Positions 49,743 through 61,887 of a stretch of DNA of 64,000 nt are shown here, piece by piece. Source of the DNA: Polyangium sp. 6x1 (GTDB lineage: Bacteria > Myxococcota_A > Polyangia > Polyangiales > Polyangiaceae); contig NZ_JARZHH010000049.1 in assembly GCF_029946515.1 (NCBI RefSeq), forward strand, positions 25,831 through 89,830, given 5' to 3'. The stretch's first letter is position 1, and each line of letters opens with the position of its first letter. Under the pieces are notes generated by a model. That model was not told the DNA's origin and ran no database searches. It saw only the letters and a program-made list of their open reading frames with translations. A program made the translations under genes and the position numbers.

Positions 49743-50456
49743 ATGATCCGACGAGTCGAGACACGTAAGCAGGCGATGGAGTTTCTCGAGCGGGACCACG
49801 ATGCGGTGGCAAGCGACCGGGCGTCGGGCCTCACCACGCTCCGGGAGCAGGGCTACGTCCTGCCGACGGTCACCGAGGTGACCCATCGCGGCGAGCGCGA
49901 GTGGAACATCTTCAGCCGGCTGCTCAAGGACCGGATCGTCTTCATCGGGACCGAGATCGACGACTTCGTGGCGAACGCCGTCATCGCGCAGTTCCTCTTC
50001 CTCGAGAGCGAGGATCCGGACAAGGACATCCAGGTCTACATCAACAGCCCTGGCGGCATCGTGACGAGCGGCCTCGCGATGTACGACACGATGCAGTACG
50101 TCCGTTGCCCGGTCTCGACGATGTGCATCGGGCAGGCTGCGTCGATGGGCGCGGTGCTTCTCGCGGCGGGCCACAAGGGCCGCAGGTTCGCGCTGCCGCA
50201 CGCGCGCATGATGATCCATCAGCCCCTCGGCGGCGCGCGCGGCCAGGCGACGGACATCGAGATTCAGGCGCGTGAGATCAAGAAGATGAAAGAGACCTTG
50301 ATCGACATCCTCGCCGACGCGACGAGCAAGAACCGCGAGGAGCTCGCCAAGGACATCGAGCGCGACTTCTATCTGAGCGCGCCGCAGGCCAAGGAGTACG
50401 GCCTCATCGACGAGGTCCTTCCGAAGCGCATCAAGGGCTCGCCCCAGGCCTTGTGA
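49743..50456 (+). CDS. clpP: ATP-dependent Clp protease proteolytic subunit ClpP
   Basis: Serine protease of the ClpXP machine, forming a double heptamer. 237 aa, with an N-terminal extension of about 35 residues relative to E. coli ClpP. Core: [40 protein letters not shown] (oxyanion Gly), [20 protein letters not shown] with catalytic Ser near 134, [20 protein letters not shown] with catalytic His near 158, and [20 protein letters not shown] with catalytic Asp near 208. Start ATG 49743; a shorter form cannot be ruled out. clpX starts 441 bp downstream with a separate promoter. Confidence 0.96.
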   Translation: MIRRVETRKQAMEFLERDHDAVASDRASGLTTLREQGYVLPTVTEVTHRGEREWNIFSRLLKDRIVFIGTEIDDFVANAVIAQFLFLESEDPDKDIQVYINSPGGIVTSGLAMYDTMQYVRCPVSTMCIGQAASMGAVLLAAGHKGRRFALPHARMMIHQPLGGARGQATDIEIQAREIKKMKETLIDILADATSKNREELAKDIERDFYLSAPQAKEYGLIDEVLPKRIKGSPQAL

Positions 50457-50897
50457 AGCAGGATCGCGACGCCCGCCTGCGCAAGGCGGGCGCGGAGCGG
50501 GGAGCACGCGGCCCGGGCTGTTTCGAGCTTGTGTGGATGTGGACGCGCCCTGGACGAAACCAATCCGTCCGTACGCGTCTTCTTGTGCCGTGGGTGGGAC
50601 TTGCGGTCGGGTGAATGCGCCCCGAGGTGCACGAAATGCACGCCTCACGCCGCCCGGAGCCGTAGGGACGGGCGGCGACCGAGCGCGCGAAGCACGAGCG
50701 TTAACTTGCGGGTCACAGGGTAGGGGACTAGAATCCGCTCACGGCGATACGCTGGAAAAACGCGGATTTTCAGCATCGTTTTCGTCGTCGGGCGCCTCGG
50801 TGAACGCCTCTGCGGACACCGGGAACGCTCGAATGAAAAGGGCCCCGAGCCGTTCCGGTAGAGGGGCCGCGGCGAGGCGAGAGAGGCGAGAGGCGAA
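50457..50897 (+). promoter_or_regulatory. clpP-clpX spacer with a clpX promoter
   Basis: 441 bp without a convincing gene. A hairpin CGCCCGCC/GGCGGGCG at 50470-50477 and 50485-50492 (8 bp) follows clpP but lacks a T-run. A promoter, TTGCGG at 50706-50711 and TAGAAT at 50729-50734, 17 bp apart, lies about 165 bp before the clpX start; the -10 matches at five of six positions. Confidence 0.55.
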
Positions 50898-52154
<1,257 letters not shown>

Positions 52155-52159
52155 CGCCG

Positions 52160-52178
52160 GGGGAGGCGCGTCCTCCCC
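52160..52178 (+). terminator. Terminator-like hairpin after clpX
   Basis: GGGGAGG at 52160-52166 pairs perfectly with CCTCCCC at 52172-52178 (7 bp, CGCGT loop). Followed by pyrimidines but no T-run, so termination may be weak. Confidence 0.35.
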
Positions 52179-52283
52179 TCACTCCAATCCTCTTCCTCGC
52201 GTCGCCTCGCTCATGTTCACGAGCGAGCGATCACCCGTAGGCCCGTTTGCCCCGGCCACGCGCCGGGGCGAGAAAGACGTCGG

Positions 52284-54776
<2,493 letters not shown>

Positions 54777-54800
54777 GCACCTTCTGTAATCCCTGCTGGC

Positions 54801-54841
54801 AAGGATCATGGCGGCGCGCTAGTCGCTCGCCGCCATGATCC
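54801..54841 (+). promoter_or_regulatory. purH start-codon hairpin with four-codon upstream ORF
   Basis: GGATCATGGCGGCG at 54803-54816 and CGCCGCCATGATCC at 54828-54841 are perfect inverted repeats (14 bp, 11-nt loop). The purH ATG (54835-54837) lies inside the right arm. The left arm holds AAGGATC followed by ATG GCG GCG CGC TAG at 54808-54822, a four-codon ORF with its own ribosome binding site, in the same frame as purH. No other Shine-Dalgarno precedes purH. Confidence 0.7.
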
Positions 54842-56415
54842 GACGAGCCCTCATCTCGGTCTACGACAAGGCGGGACTCCTTCCGTTCGCGCGCGCGCTC
54901 GCGGCGCGAGGCGTGGAGATCCTCTCGACCGGCGGCACGCTCAAAGCGCTCGCAGACGCGGGGCTAGCCGTCACCAGCGTGGAGTCCTTCACGGGCTCGC
55001 CCGAGGTGATGGGCGGACGCGTCAAGACGCTCCACCCGCGCGTGCACGGCGGCATCCTCATGCGCGGCGACATCGATCAGGCCGATCTCGAGCGCCTCGG
55101 CGGCGCGCCGATCGACCTCGTCGCCGTGAACCTCTATCCGTTCACGCAGACCGTCGCGAAGCCGGGCGTGCTGCTCGCCGAGGTGATCGAGCAGATCGAC
55201 ATCGGCGGTCCCGCGATGGTGCGCAGCGCCGCGAAGAACCACGACCGCGTCGCCGTCGTGTGTGATCCGTCCGATTACGAGGCCGTGCTCGCCGAGATCG
55301 AGGCGAGCGGCGGCGAGGTGTCGGCCGCGACGCGCCGCAAGCTCGCGGCGAAGGCGTTCGCGCACACGGCCGCGTACGACGGCGCGGTGTCGGCGTACCT
55401 GTCGTCGCTCGGGGATCCGGATCCGGCCGAGGAGAAGGCGCCCGCGAAGCGCGAGGCGTATCCGCGGTATCTGACGCTCACGTTCGAGCGTGCGTACGGC
55501 CTCAGGTACGGCGAGAACCCGCATCAGTCGGGCGCGTTCTATCGCGAGCGTACCGCGCACGAAGGCTCGCTCTCGCTCGCCGACTCGCTCGGCGCCGGCG
55601 GCAAGGAGCTCTCGTTCAACAACCTCGTCGACGTCGACGCCGCGCTCGAAGCGGTGCGCGAGTACGAGCGGCCCGCGGCCGTCGTCGTGAAGCACGCGAA
55701 TCCGTCGGGCGTGGCCGTGGCCGACGCGATCGACCGCGCGTATCGCATGGCACGTGACGCCGACGCGCTGAGCGCCTTCGGCGGGATCGTCGCGCTGAAC
55801 CGCCCCGTCGATCGCGCCACGGCCGAGGCCCTCGCCGAGACGTTCCTCGAGTGCGTCGTGGCGCCTTCGTTCGCGGACGATGCGCTCCCGATCCTGCGCG
55901 CGAAGAAGAACCTGCGCCTCCTCGCCACGCGTGTGCTCTTGCCGCCGGAGCTCGACGAGCTCACGTGGAAGCGCGTGGGCGGCGGCCTCGTCGTGCAGGG
56001 GCGCGACGCGACGGCGCGCGGGGAAGTCGAGAAGGCGCGGGTCGTCACGAAGCGCGCGCCGACGCCGGAGGAGCTCGCGGCGCTCGAGCTCGCGTGGAAG
56101 GTCTGCAAGCACGTGAAGTCGAACGCCATCGTGCTCGCCAAGGAAGGCCGCACGGTGGGCGTCGGCGCGGGGCAGATGTCGCGCGTCGAGAGCGTGCGCA
56201 TCGCCTGCCGCAAGGCCGATGCGGAGGCCCGCGGCGCCGTGCTCGCCTCGGACGCGTTTTTCCCGTTCCCGGACGGCGTCGAGCTCGCCCTCGAGCACGG
56301 CGTGACGGCCTTCGTGCAGCCGGGCGGCAGCGTGAAGGACGCCGACGTGATCGCGGCCGCGGACAAGGCCGGAGCCGCGATGATCTTCACGGGCGTCCGG
56401 CATTTCCGGCACTGA
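54835..56415 (+). CDS. purH: Bifunctional AICAR transformylase/IMP cyclohydrolase
   Basis: Last two steps of IMP synthesis. 526 aa. N-terminal MGS-like IMP cyclohydrolase domain: [20 protein letters not shown] (residues 3-22), [39 protein letters not shown] (family [13 protein letters not shown]), then [21 protein letters not shown] transformylase domain from about 200: [36 protein letters not shown], the catalytic Lys-His [19 protein letters not shown] near 285, [30 protein letters not shown] and [23 protein letters not shown] 54835 lies in a strong hairpin (see the regulatory entry). Downstream of lon by 58 bp. Confidence 0.97.
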   Translation: MIRRALISVYDKAGLLPFARALAARGVEILSTGGTLKALADAGLAVTSVESFTGSPEVMGGRVKTLHPRVHGGILMRGDIDQADLERLGGAPIDLVAVNLYPFTQTVAKPGVLLAEVIEQIDIGGPAMVRSAAKNHDRVAVVCDPSDYEAVLAEIEASGGEVSAATRRKLAAKAFAHTAAYDGAVSAYLSSLGDPDPAEEKAPAKREAYPRYLTLTFERAYGLRYGENPHQSGAFYRERTAHEGSLSLADSLGAGGKELSFNNLVDVDAALEAVREYERPAAVVVKHANPSGVAVADAIDRAYRMARDADALSAFGGIVALNRPVDRATAEALAETFLECVVAPSFADDALPILRAKKNLRLLATRVLLPPELDELTWKRVGGGLVVQGRDATARGEVEKARVVTKRAPTPEELAALELAWKVCKHVKSNAIVLAKEGRTVGVGAGQMSRVESVRIACRKADAEARGAVLASDAFFPFPDGVELALEHGVTAFVQPGGSVKDADVIAAADKAGAAMIFTGVRHFRH

Positions 56416-56631
56416 TCGCGGCTCGTTCGCCCTGCCCGCCGCGCCCCCGCGCCCCGCCAAACGCCCCTCGCCCGGCCCTCTCGGCGGCCTTCCGGCCCGC
56501 CGATGGATCCAGCCTCACGGATCGGGGCACAAAAACGCGCACAAAAAATTTGGCCACCCCGATCTAGCTGTGCTGTTGGTGGCTTACAGCGTCGCGGCGG
56601 GGCGCCGCGGCGAGCGTCAAGGAGCGTGGCG

Positions 56632-58008
56632 GTGGCCGGGATCAGGGAGTCGTGCAGCGTTTGTGGGTCGGACTTCGACGTCCAGTTCCGCTACCAGATG
56701 GAGGAGCGGGACGGCGGGTTCTCGTTCTACTGCTCCCAGAAGTGCCTGGAGAAGAGCCAGCTCGGCGGCGAAGGGCAGGGCGACAAGCTCGCCACGTGTG
56801 ACGCCTGCGCGAAGCGGTTCCAGCCCGAGCTCGCGTCCCAGGTGATGTACCTCGGCGGCCGTCGCACGTACGCGTGCTCGATGCCCTGCCGCACCCAGCT
56901 TCAGCGCGAGGCGAGCGGCGTACGGCTCGGCGAGATCGCCGCCGAGGTCACGCCGCAGGCCGTCGCGCCCTCGCCGCCGCCGCAGGCCGTGCCGCGGGCC
57001 GTGGCCACGCGCGCGTCGGGCCCGGCGAGCGCAGGGGCGCCTGCGAAGCGTGCTTCCTCGACGACGTCGCCGGCCGTGGCCGTGCCCGTCGTGCCGCAGG
57101 TCGCGAACAAGCGGACGGCCCCGGCTGCGCAGGCGTCGCAGGCCGCGCCCGAGGCGCCGAAGGAGCAGGCCGCGGACGCGTCCGTCCCGCGCTACCTCGC
57201 CGTGTTCAACCACAAGGGCGGCACGGGCAAGACGACGACGGCCGTGAGCGTCGCCGCGGGCCTCGCGTCGCGCGGCAAGAAGGTCCTGCTCGTCGACACG
57301 GACGCGCAGGGCAACGTGTCCGTCTCGCTCGGCGCGAACGTCGAGCGCTCGCTCTACCACGTCCTCGTGATGGGCCTCCGGGTCGCCGACGCGACGCGCG
57401 TCGTTCGTCCGAACCTGGACCTTTTGGGCTCCAACGAGACGCTCGCCGCCGCGGAGCTCTACCTCGCGGGCCGGCAGAACCGCGACCGCGTGCTCTGCGA
57501 GCGCCTGAGCGCCGCCGCCACGGGCTACGACTACGTGGTGCTCGACTGCTCGCCGAGCCTGTCCTTGATGAACCAGAACGCGCTCGTCTTCGCCGACAGC
57601 GTGCTCGTGCCCGTCGCTTGCGACTACCTCTCGCTCGTCGGCGTGCGTCAGGTCATCAAGACCGTGAAGAACGTGAACGCGCTCCTGCACCACCCGGTGC
57701 AGATCTGGGGCGTGCTCCCGACGTTCTTCGACGCGCGCGCGAAGATCTGCCGCGAGGCCGTCACCACGCTGAAGCAGCACTTCGGCGACCGGTGCCTGCC
57801 GCCGGTGCGCGCCGCGATCAAGGTGAAGGAAGCGCCGGCGCAGGGGCAGACGATCTTCGAGTACGCCGCCGGCACGCCCGCCGCGGAGGACTACGGCGTC
57901 GTCGTGGACCGCATCATCCAGAGCCGCGAGGGCGCGGCGAAGGGCGGCAAGGACACGAAGGACACGAAGGACGCGAAGCCCGCGAGCCGCGCCGCAGCGA
58001 CCGCTTAG
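56632..58008 (+). CDS. ParA-family ATPase with N-terminal zinc-finger region
   Basis: 458 aa. GTG 56632 is chosen because AAGGAG at 56619-56624 is 7 bp before it; the longer frame to 56503 has no coding character. The first about 95 residues have paired cysteines: ESCSVCGSDFDVQFRYQ and FYCSQKCLEKS, then ATCDACAKRFQPELASQ and YACSMPCRTQLQRE, four CxxC/CxxxC-type pairs fit for two zinc sites. An Ala/Pro-rich linker (about 100-180) follows. The ParA domain has deviant Walker A VFNHKGGTGKTTTAVSVAA near 190, LLVDTDAQGNVSVSLGAN, YVVLDCSPSLSLMNQNALV and IKVKEAPAQGQTIFEY. A ribbon-helix-helix-type gene follows after 9 bp, so it is a positioning or segregation pair other than parAB. Confidence 0.85.
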   Translation: MAGIRESCSVCGSDFDVQFRYQMEERDGGFSFYCSQKCLEKSQLGGEGQGDKLATCDACAKRFQPELASQVMYLGGRRTYACSMPCRTQLQREASGVRLGEIAAEVTPQAVAPSPPPQAVPRAVATRASGPASAGAPAKRASSTTSPAVAVPVVPQVANKRTAPAAQASQAAPEAPKEQAADASVPRYLAVFNHKGGTGKTTTAVSVAAGLASRGKKVLLVDTDAQGNVSVSLGANVERSLYHVLVMGLRVADATRVVRPNLDLLGSNETLAAAELYLAGRQNRDRVLCERLSAAATGYDYVVLDCSPSLSLMNQNALVFADSVLVPVACDYLSLVGVRQVIKTVKNVNALLHHPVQIWGVLPTFFDARAKICREAVTTLKQHFGDRCLPPVRAAIKVKEAPAQGQTIFEYAAGTPAAEDYGVVVDRIIQSREGAAKGGKDTKDTKDAKPASRAAATA

Positions 58009-58017
58009 GAGAGGACG

Positions 58018-58326
<309 letters not shown>

Positions 58327-58363
58327 TCCGTCCGCGGCTCGGCGCTTGCACTGCGCCGGGGCG

Positions 58364-59074
58364 ATGTCGAACGCGCCCATCCAGCCACCTCCGCGGGATC
58401 TCGCCGAGGCCCCTGCGACGCCAACGATCGACGAGCAAATGCCGCCGTCCGGCGTGCGGAAGATGCTCGACGCCTTCGAGGAGCGTGACCTCTCGCGCAT
58501 CCGGTGGAGCTCGGTGCTCGCCGGGCTCTTCCTCGCGCTCGGCACGCTCGTGCTCCTCGGGTTGCTCGGGTTCGCGACGGGCGTGTCCGTCCTCGATCCA
58601 GGGGGCCGCGCGTCGCTCGAACGCCTCGGCGCAGGCATGGCCTTGTGGATGGCCTTCGCCTCGCTCGTCGCGCTCTTCGTCGGCAGCTACGCGGCGGCCA
58701 AGCTCGGCGGCGCGATCCGACGCGGGGACGGCGCGCTCGCGGGCGTGCTCACCTGGGCCGTCTCGCTCGCGCTGCTCGTGTTCGTCGTCGGCAGCGGATC
58801 CCCTCCGCTCTGGGGCACGCAGGAGCTTGGGCGCCCGATCGGCTTCGAGCCGGCGTTCTCGTTTGCACAGCAGACGACCGAGCCGTTCGGCCCGTCCTTC
58901 CGGTTCAATCACGGCGAGCTCGTCCGGGCCGCGTGGCTCTCGTTCGCGGGCGCCGTGGTCACGCTGCTCGCGGCGACGTTCGGCGGGGCGCTCGGCGCCG
59001 TGGGGCGACGCCGCGGCGGCGCGCTCCCTCCGACGCCTCGGCCCTCGTCGGGGGATCAGATTCCGCTTTACTGA
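58364..59074 (+). CDS. Small multi-spanning membrane protein
   Basis: 236 aa from ATG 58364. Cytoplasmic N-terminus of about 45 residues (Pro-rich), then helices VLAGLFLALGTLVLLGLLGF, AGMALWMAFASLVALFVGSY with AAAKLGGAIRRGDGALAGV, LTWAVSLALLVFVVGSGSPP and a final AWLSFAGAVVTLLAATFGGA. The C-terminus is short and basic with Pro. The IRWSSVLAGLFLALGTLVLL start is like YrzE/DUF-type two- or four-helix bacterial membrane proteins of unknown role. The end overlaps the convergent pseudouridine synthase gene by 7 bp. Not recognised further. Confidence 0.6.
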   Translation: MSNAPIQPPPRDLAEAPATPTIDEQMPPSGVRKMLDAFEERDLSRIRWSSVLAGLFLALGTLVLLGLLGFATGVSVLDPGGRASLERLGAGMALWMAFASLVALFVGSYAAAKLGGAIRRGDGALAGVLTWAVSLALLVFVVGSGSPPLWGTQELGRPIGFEPAFSFAQQTTEPFGPSFRFNHGELVRAAWLSFAGAVVTLLAATFGGALGAVGRRRGGALPPTPRPSSGDQIPLY

Positions 59075-60189
59075 TCCGTTGGTGCAGCAACGGTAAACGC
59101 GGCCTCTTCCAGGCTCGCCCAGAACGCTTCGAGATCCGGCGGCAGCGGCGCCTCCACGCGCAGCCTGCGCCCCTCGTCTGCCGGGTGATCGAGCTCCAGC
59201 ACCGCCGCGTGCAGCGCGTGCCGATCGAGCTCGAGGATCGCCCGGTCCTCGTCCGTGAGTAGGCCGTCCGCGCCGCGACCGAAGAGCTCGTCGTCCGGAC
59301 CGTACAGTTTGTCCCCGACGACCGGCGTCCCGCGCGACGCGAGGTGCACGCGGATCTGGTGCTGCCGGCCCGTCTCCAGCGTGCAGCGCACGAGCGCGTA
59401 GAGCCTCCCCGTCGCGGGGTTTCTCCGCCGCCCGAGCACCGCGCAGCGCGTGGCCGAGGGCAGGCCCTCGCCGGGCCGGGCCACGCGCATCTTCACGCCG
59501 TAGCGGCTCGTCGGATCGAGCTCGAGCGGCGCCTCCACGCGGAAGGCGTCCTCCTCGTCCGCGCCCCAGGTGATCGCCAGGTACTCCTTGTGCACGCTGC
59601 GCTCTTTGGAGCCGGGCCGCGTCGCGCCGCGGGCGAACTGCCATTTCACGTGCCTGTCCGCTTCGCTCGTCCGCGCGAGCAAGAGGACCCCGCTCGTCTC
59701 TCGATCGAGCCGGTGCGAGAGCATGATCCGCTCGCCGTCGCGGGCATTTTCGAGCAGCTTGACCACGGTGCTCTGGTGGTAACGCGCCGTCGGATGCACG
59801 GGGATCCCGGCGGGTTTGTCCACTGCGAGCAGGTGCGCGTCCTCGTGCAGGATGCGCAGCGTGACGTCGGGCGTTTTCTCGTCCCAGGGCGCGCGCCAGA
59901 GCAGGATGAGCTGCTCGGCCTGCACGCGGTCGTTGCCCCGCAGGCGTCGCGCATCCGGGGCGTAGGCGCCGGCTTCGATGATCTTCTGGGCGCGGGTTCG
60001 GCTCGTCCGCTTGAGCTGCGATTGCACGAACCGGTCGAGCCGCATGCCCTTCGCCTCCGGGGGCACGCGGAGGATGGAGACGACGGACCCTTCGGGCACC
60101 TCGTCCGGACGTACGACCTTGATCCCTCGCCCGAAAGGGCCGTCCGTGGCGCCGAGCTCGCGCGCGCTGATGCGCGTCATGGTCGCCAT
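59068..60189 (-). CDS. RluA/RluD-family pseudouridine synthase
   Basis: Isomerises specific uridines in rRNA or tRNA to pseudouridine. 373 aa. N-terminal S4-type RNA-binding domain: KGMRLDRFVQSQLKRTSRTR (residues about 47-66). Catalytic domain: LLAVDKPAGIPVHPTARYHQ (Lys motif), IMLSHRLDRETSGVLLLART with the catalytic Asp of HRLDxxTSG, LVRCTLETGRQHQIRVHLAS (family TGRxHQIRxH) and PVVGDKLYGPDDELFG. A 30-residue N-terminal segment before S4 is unusual and a long C-terminal tail binds the second half. Site specificity (RluD, RluC or TruC) cannot be told. ATG 60189, or ATG 60180. Confidence 0.92.
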   Translation of the reverse strand: MATMTRISARELGATDGPFGRGIKVVRPDEVPEGSVVSILRVPPEAKGMRLDRFVQSQLKRTSRTRAQKIIEAGAYAPDARRLRGNDRVQAEQLILLWRAPWDEKTPDVTLRILHEDAHLLAVDKPAGIPVHPTARYHQSTVVKLLENARDGERIMLSHRLDRETSGVLLLARTSEADRHVKWQFARGATRPGSKERSVHKEYLAITWGADEEDAFRVEAPLELDPTSRYGVKMRVARPGEGLPSATRCAVLGRRRNPATGRLYALVRCTLETGRQHQIRVHLASRGTPVVGDKLYGPDDELFGRGADGLLTDEDRAILELDRHALHAAVLELDHPADEGRRLRVEAPLPPDLEAFWASLEEAAFTVAAPTDQ

Positions 60190-60263
60190 CCTAGCCTGCT
60201 TGCCGTTCGGGGCTACCGCCCGCGGCCGAACCGGTCGAGCAAGGCGCGGGTGCGGTTGGCGCC

Positions 60264-60349
60264 GCGAGGTCGCTCCTGCGACCTCGCCTCTAGGGGGTGA
60301 ATCGGCCGGGCTCCGCCTGGCCGAGAGGGGGACGCGAGGCGTCCCCCTC
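60264..60349 (+). promoter_or_regulatory. Three consecutive strong hairpins upstream of glgA
   Basis: GCGAGGTCGC/GCGACCTCGC at 60264-60287 (10 bp, TCCT loop), TCGGCCGGGC/GCCTGGCCGA at 60302-60324 (10 bp with one G-U, TCC loop), and GAGGGGGACGC/GCGTCCCCCTC at 60325-60349 (11 bp, GAG loop). They occupy most of the 191-bp spacer. None is followed by a T-run. The last ends 31 bp before the glgA ATG. Confidence 0.65.
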
Positions 60350-60380
60350 GGGAAAGAAGTCGTGCTACACCCGCCCGCGC

Positions 60381-61841
60381 ATGGACATCCTCTTCGTCGC
60401 TTCCGAGATCGCGCCGATGGTGAAGGTCACGGGCCTCGCCGACGTCGTGGCGTCGCTCTCGAAGGCGCTCCGGCTCCTCGGGCACAAGGTCACCCTCGCG
60501 CTGCCGCGTTACCCTGGGATCGAAGCCTCCGGCGTCATGATCGCGCGGCGGCTGACCCCGCTCGTCCTGACGATCGGCGGCGAGCGCGTCGAGGTCACGG
60601 TCTTCGACGGGCGGCTCGGCTCGGGCGTGGAGCTCGTGCTCTTCGACGTCCCGGGGCTCTTCAGCGAAGGCCCGTCGCGCCTGGCCGACGAGGACGAGGG
60701 GGATCTCGCCGCTGCGCGCCGCTACGGCGTCTTCGCGCTCTCCGTGGTCGAGCTCGTTCGCCAGCGCGCGCTCGCGGGCACGCCGTTCGAGGTCGTGCAC
60801 GCGCACGACTGGCCGTCGGCGCTCGTCCCGTACCTCCTGCGCGATCGTGAGGGTGACGCGCGCCCGGCCGCGGTGCTCACGCTGCACGACCTCGCGCGCC
60901 AGGGCCTCTTCCCGCGCGAGGCGCTGCGGGTCATCGGCCTCGCCGACGAGCACTTCCAGCCTTCGCTCCTCGAGTTTTACGGCAAGGTGAGCTTCCTCAA
61001 GGCGGGCCTGCTCGCCGCCGACGCCATCACCACGGTGTCGCCGACGTACGCCCGCGAGATCCTCACGCCCGAGCACGGCGAACGGCTCGACGGCGTGCTC
61101 GCGACGCGGGCGAAGGAGAACGAGATCGTCGGCATCGTGAACGGCATCGATTACGCCGTGTACAACCCGATGACCGATCCGGCGTTGCCTGCGCGGTACG
61201 ACGCCGAGGACACGACGAACAAGGCGCGCTGCAAGAGCGCCCTCCTCGCCGAGCTCGGGCTCCCGATCGACATCGAGCGCCCGCTCGTCGTCGCGGTCGG
61301 CCGCGTCTCCGCGCAGAAGGGCAGTGATCTGCTCGCCACCTCGCTGCCGAAGATCCTGAAGAGCGACGCGAGCGTGGTCGTGGCCGGCGGCGGGGATCGC
61401 GCGATCGTCGCGAAGCTCGAGGCCGCCATCGGCAAGGCGCCCGAGCGCGCGCGGTTCCTCGGCGACGCTGCCGAGTCGGTCGTGCACCGTCTCTTCGCGG
61501 CCGCGGACATCGTCATCGTCCCGTCGCGGTACGAGCCCTGCGGCCTCGTGCAGCTCTACGCGCAGCGTTATGGCGCGTTGCCGGTCGCCTATCGCACCGG
61601 CGGCCTCCTCGACACCATCGTCGATTGCGACGCGGCGCTCGAGACGGGCACCGGGTTCCTGTACGACAAACCCACCTCGACGCACCTCGTCGGCGCGGTG
61701 CAGCGGGCCCTCGCGGCCATGACCTCGCCCCGCTGGCCGGCGCTCCGGCGCCGGGTGATGCGCCTCGATCTCGGCTGGGATCGGCCGGCGCGCCGCTACG
61801 TGCACGTCTATCGCTCGGCGGTCGCGAAGCGCTCGGCCTAG
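60381..61841 (+). CDS. glgA: Glycogen synthase (ADP-glucose type, GT5)
   Basis: Transfers glucose from ADP-glucose to alpha-1,4-glucan. 486 aa. N-terminal GT-B domain: MDILFVASEIAPMVKVTGLA (family K-x-G-G-L-x-D-V, here KVTGLADVVASLSKAL), EVVHAHDWPSALVPYLL, VLTLHDLARQGLFP, FLKAGLLAADAITTVSPTYA and IVNGIDYAVYNP. C-terminal domain: VAVGRVSAQKGSDLLATSLP, RFLGDAAESVVHRLFAAADI and SRYEPCGLVQLYAQRYGALP (acceptor/donor Glu-x7-Glu region, EPCGL), YRTGGLLDTI. One change from the classical KTGGL motif to KVTGL is noted. ATG 60381. Three strong hairpins precede it. Confidence 0.92.
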   Translation: MDILFVASEIAPMVKVTGLADVVASLSKALRLLGHKVTLALPRYPGIEASGVMIARRLTPLVLTIGGERVEVTVFDGRLGSGVELVLFDVPGLFSEGPSRLADEDEGDLAAARRYGVFALSVVELVRQRALAGTPFEVVHAHDWPSALVPYLLRDREGDARPAAVLTLHDLARQGLFPREALRVIGLADEHFQPSLLEFYGKVSFLKAGLLAADAITTVSPTYAREILTPEHGERLDGVLATRAKENEIVGIVNGIDYAVYNPMTDPALPARYDAEDTTNKARCKSALLAELGLPIDIERPLVVAVGRVSAQKGSDLLATSLPKILKSDASVVVAGGGDRAIVAKLEAAIGKAPERARFLGDAAESVVHRLFAAADIVIVPSRYEPCGLVQLYAQRYGALPVAYRTGGLLDTIVDCDAALETGTGFLYDKPTSTHLVGAVQRALAAMTSPRWPALRRRVMRLDLGWDRPARRYVHVYRSAVAKRSA

Positions 61842-61887
61842 TCTTCGCCGAGAAGATGCGGCGGACGGACGCTTCGTAGTACAGTGC

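Noticed and set aside
52206..52268. CIRCE or heat-shock sigma box upstream of lon
   Set aside because: The two hairpins there do not match TTAGCACTC-N9-GAGTGCTAA, and no sigma32-like box was recognised.
56503..56631. Upstream extension of the zinc-finger ParA gene
   Set aside because: The extra 43 residues are basic, low-complexity and lack the Cys-pair pattern; a Shine-Dalgarno supports GTG 56632.
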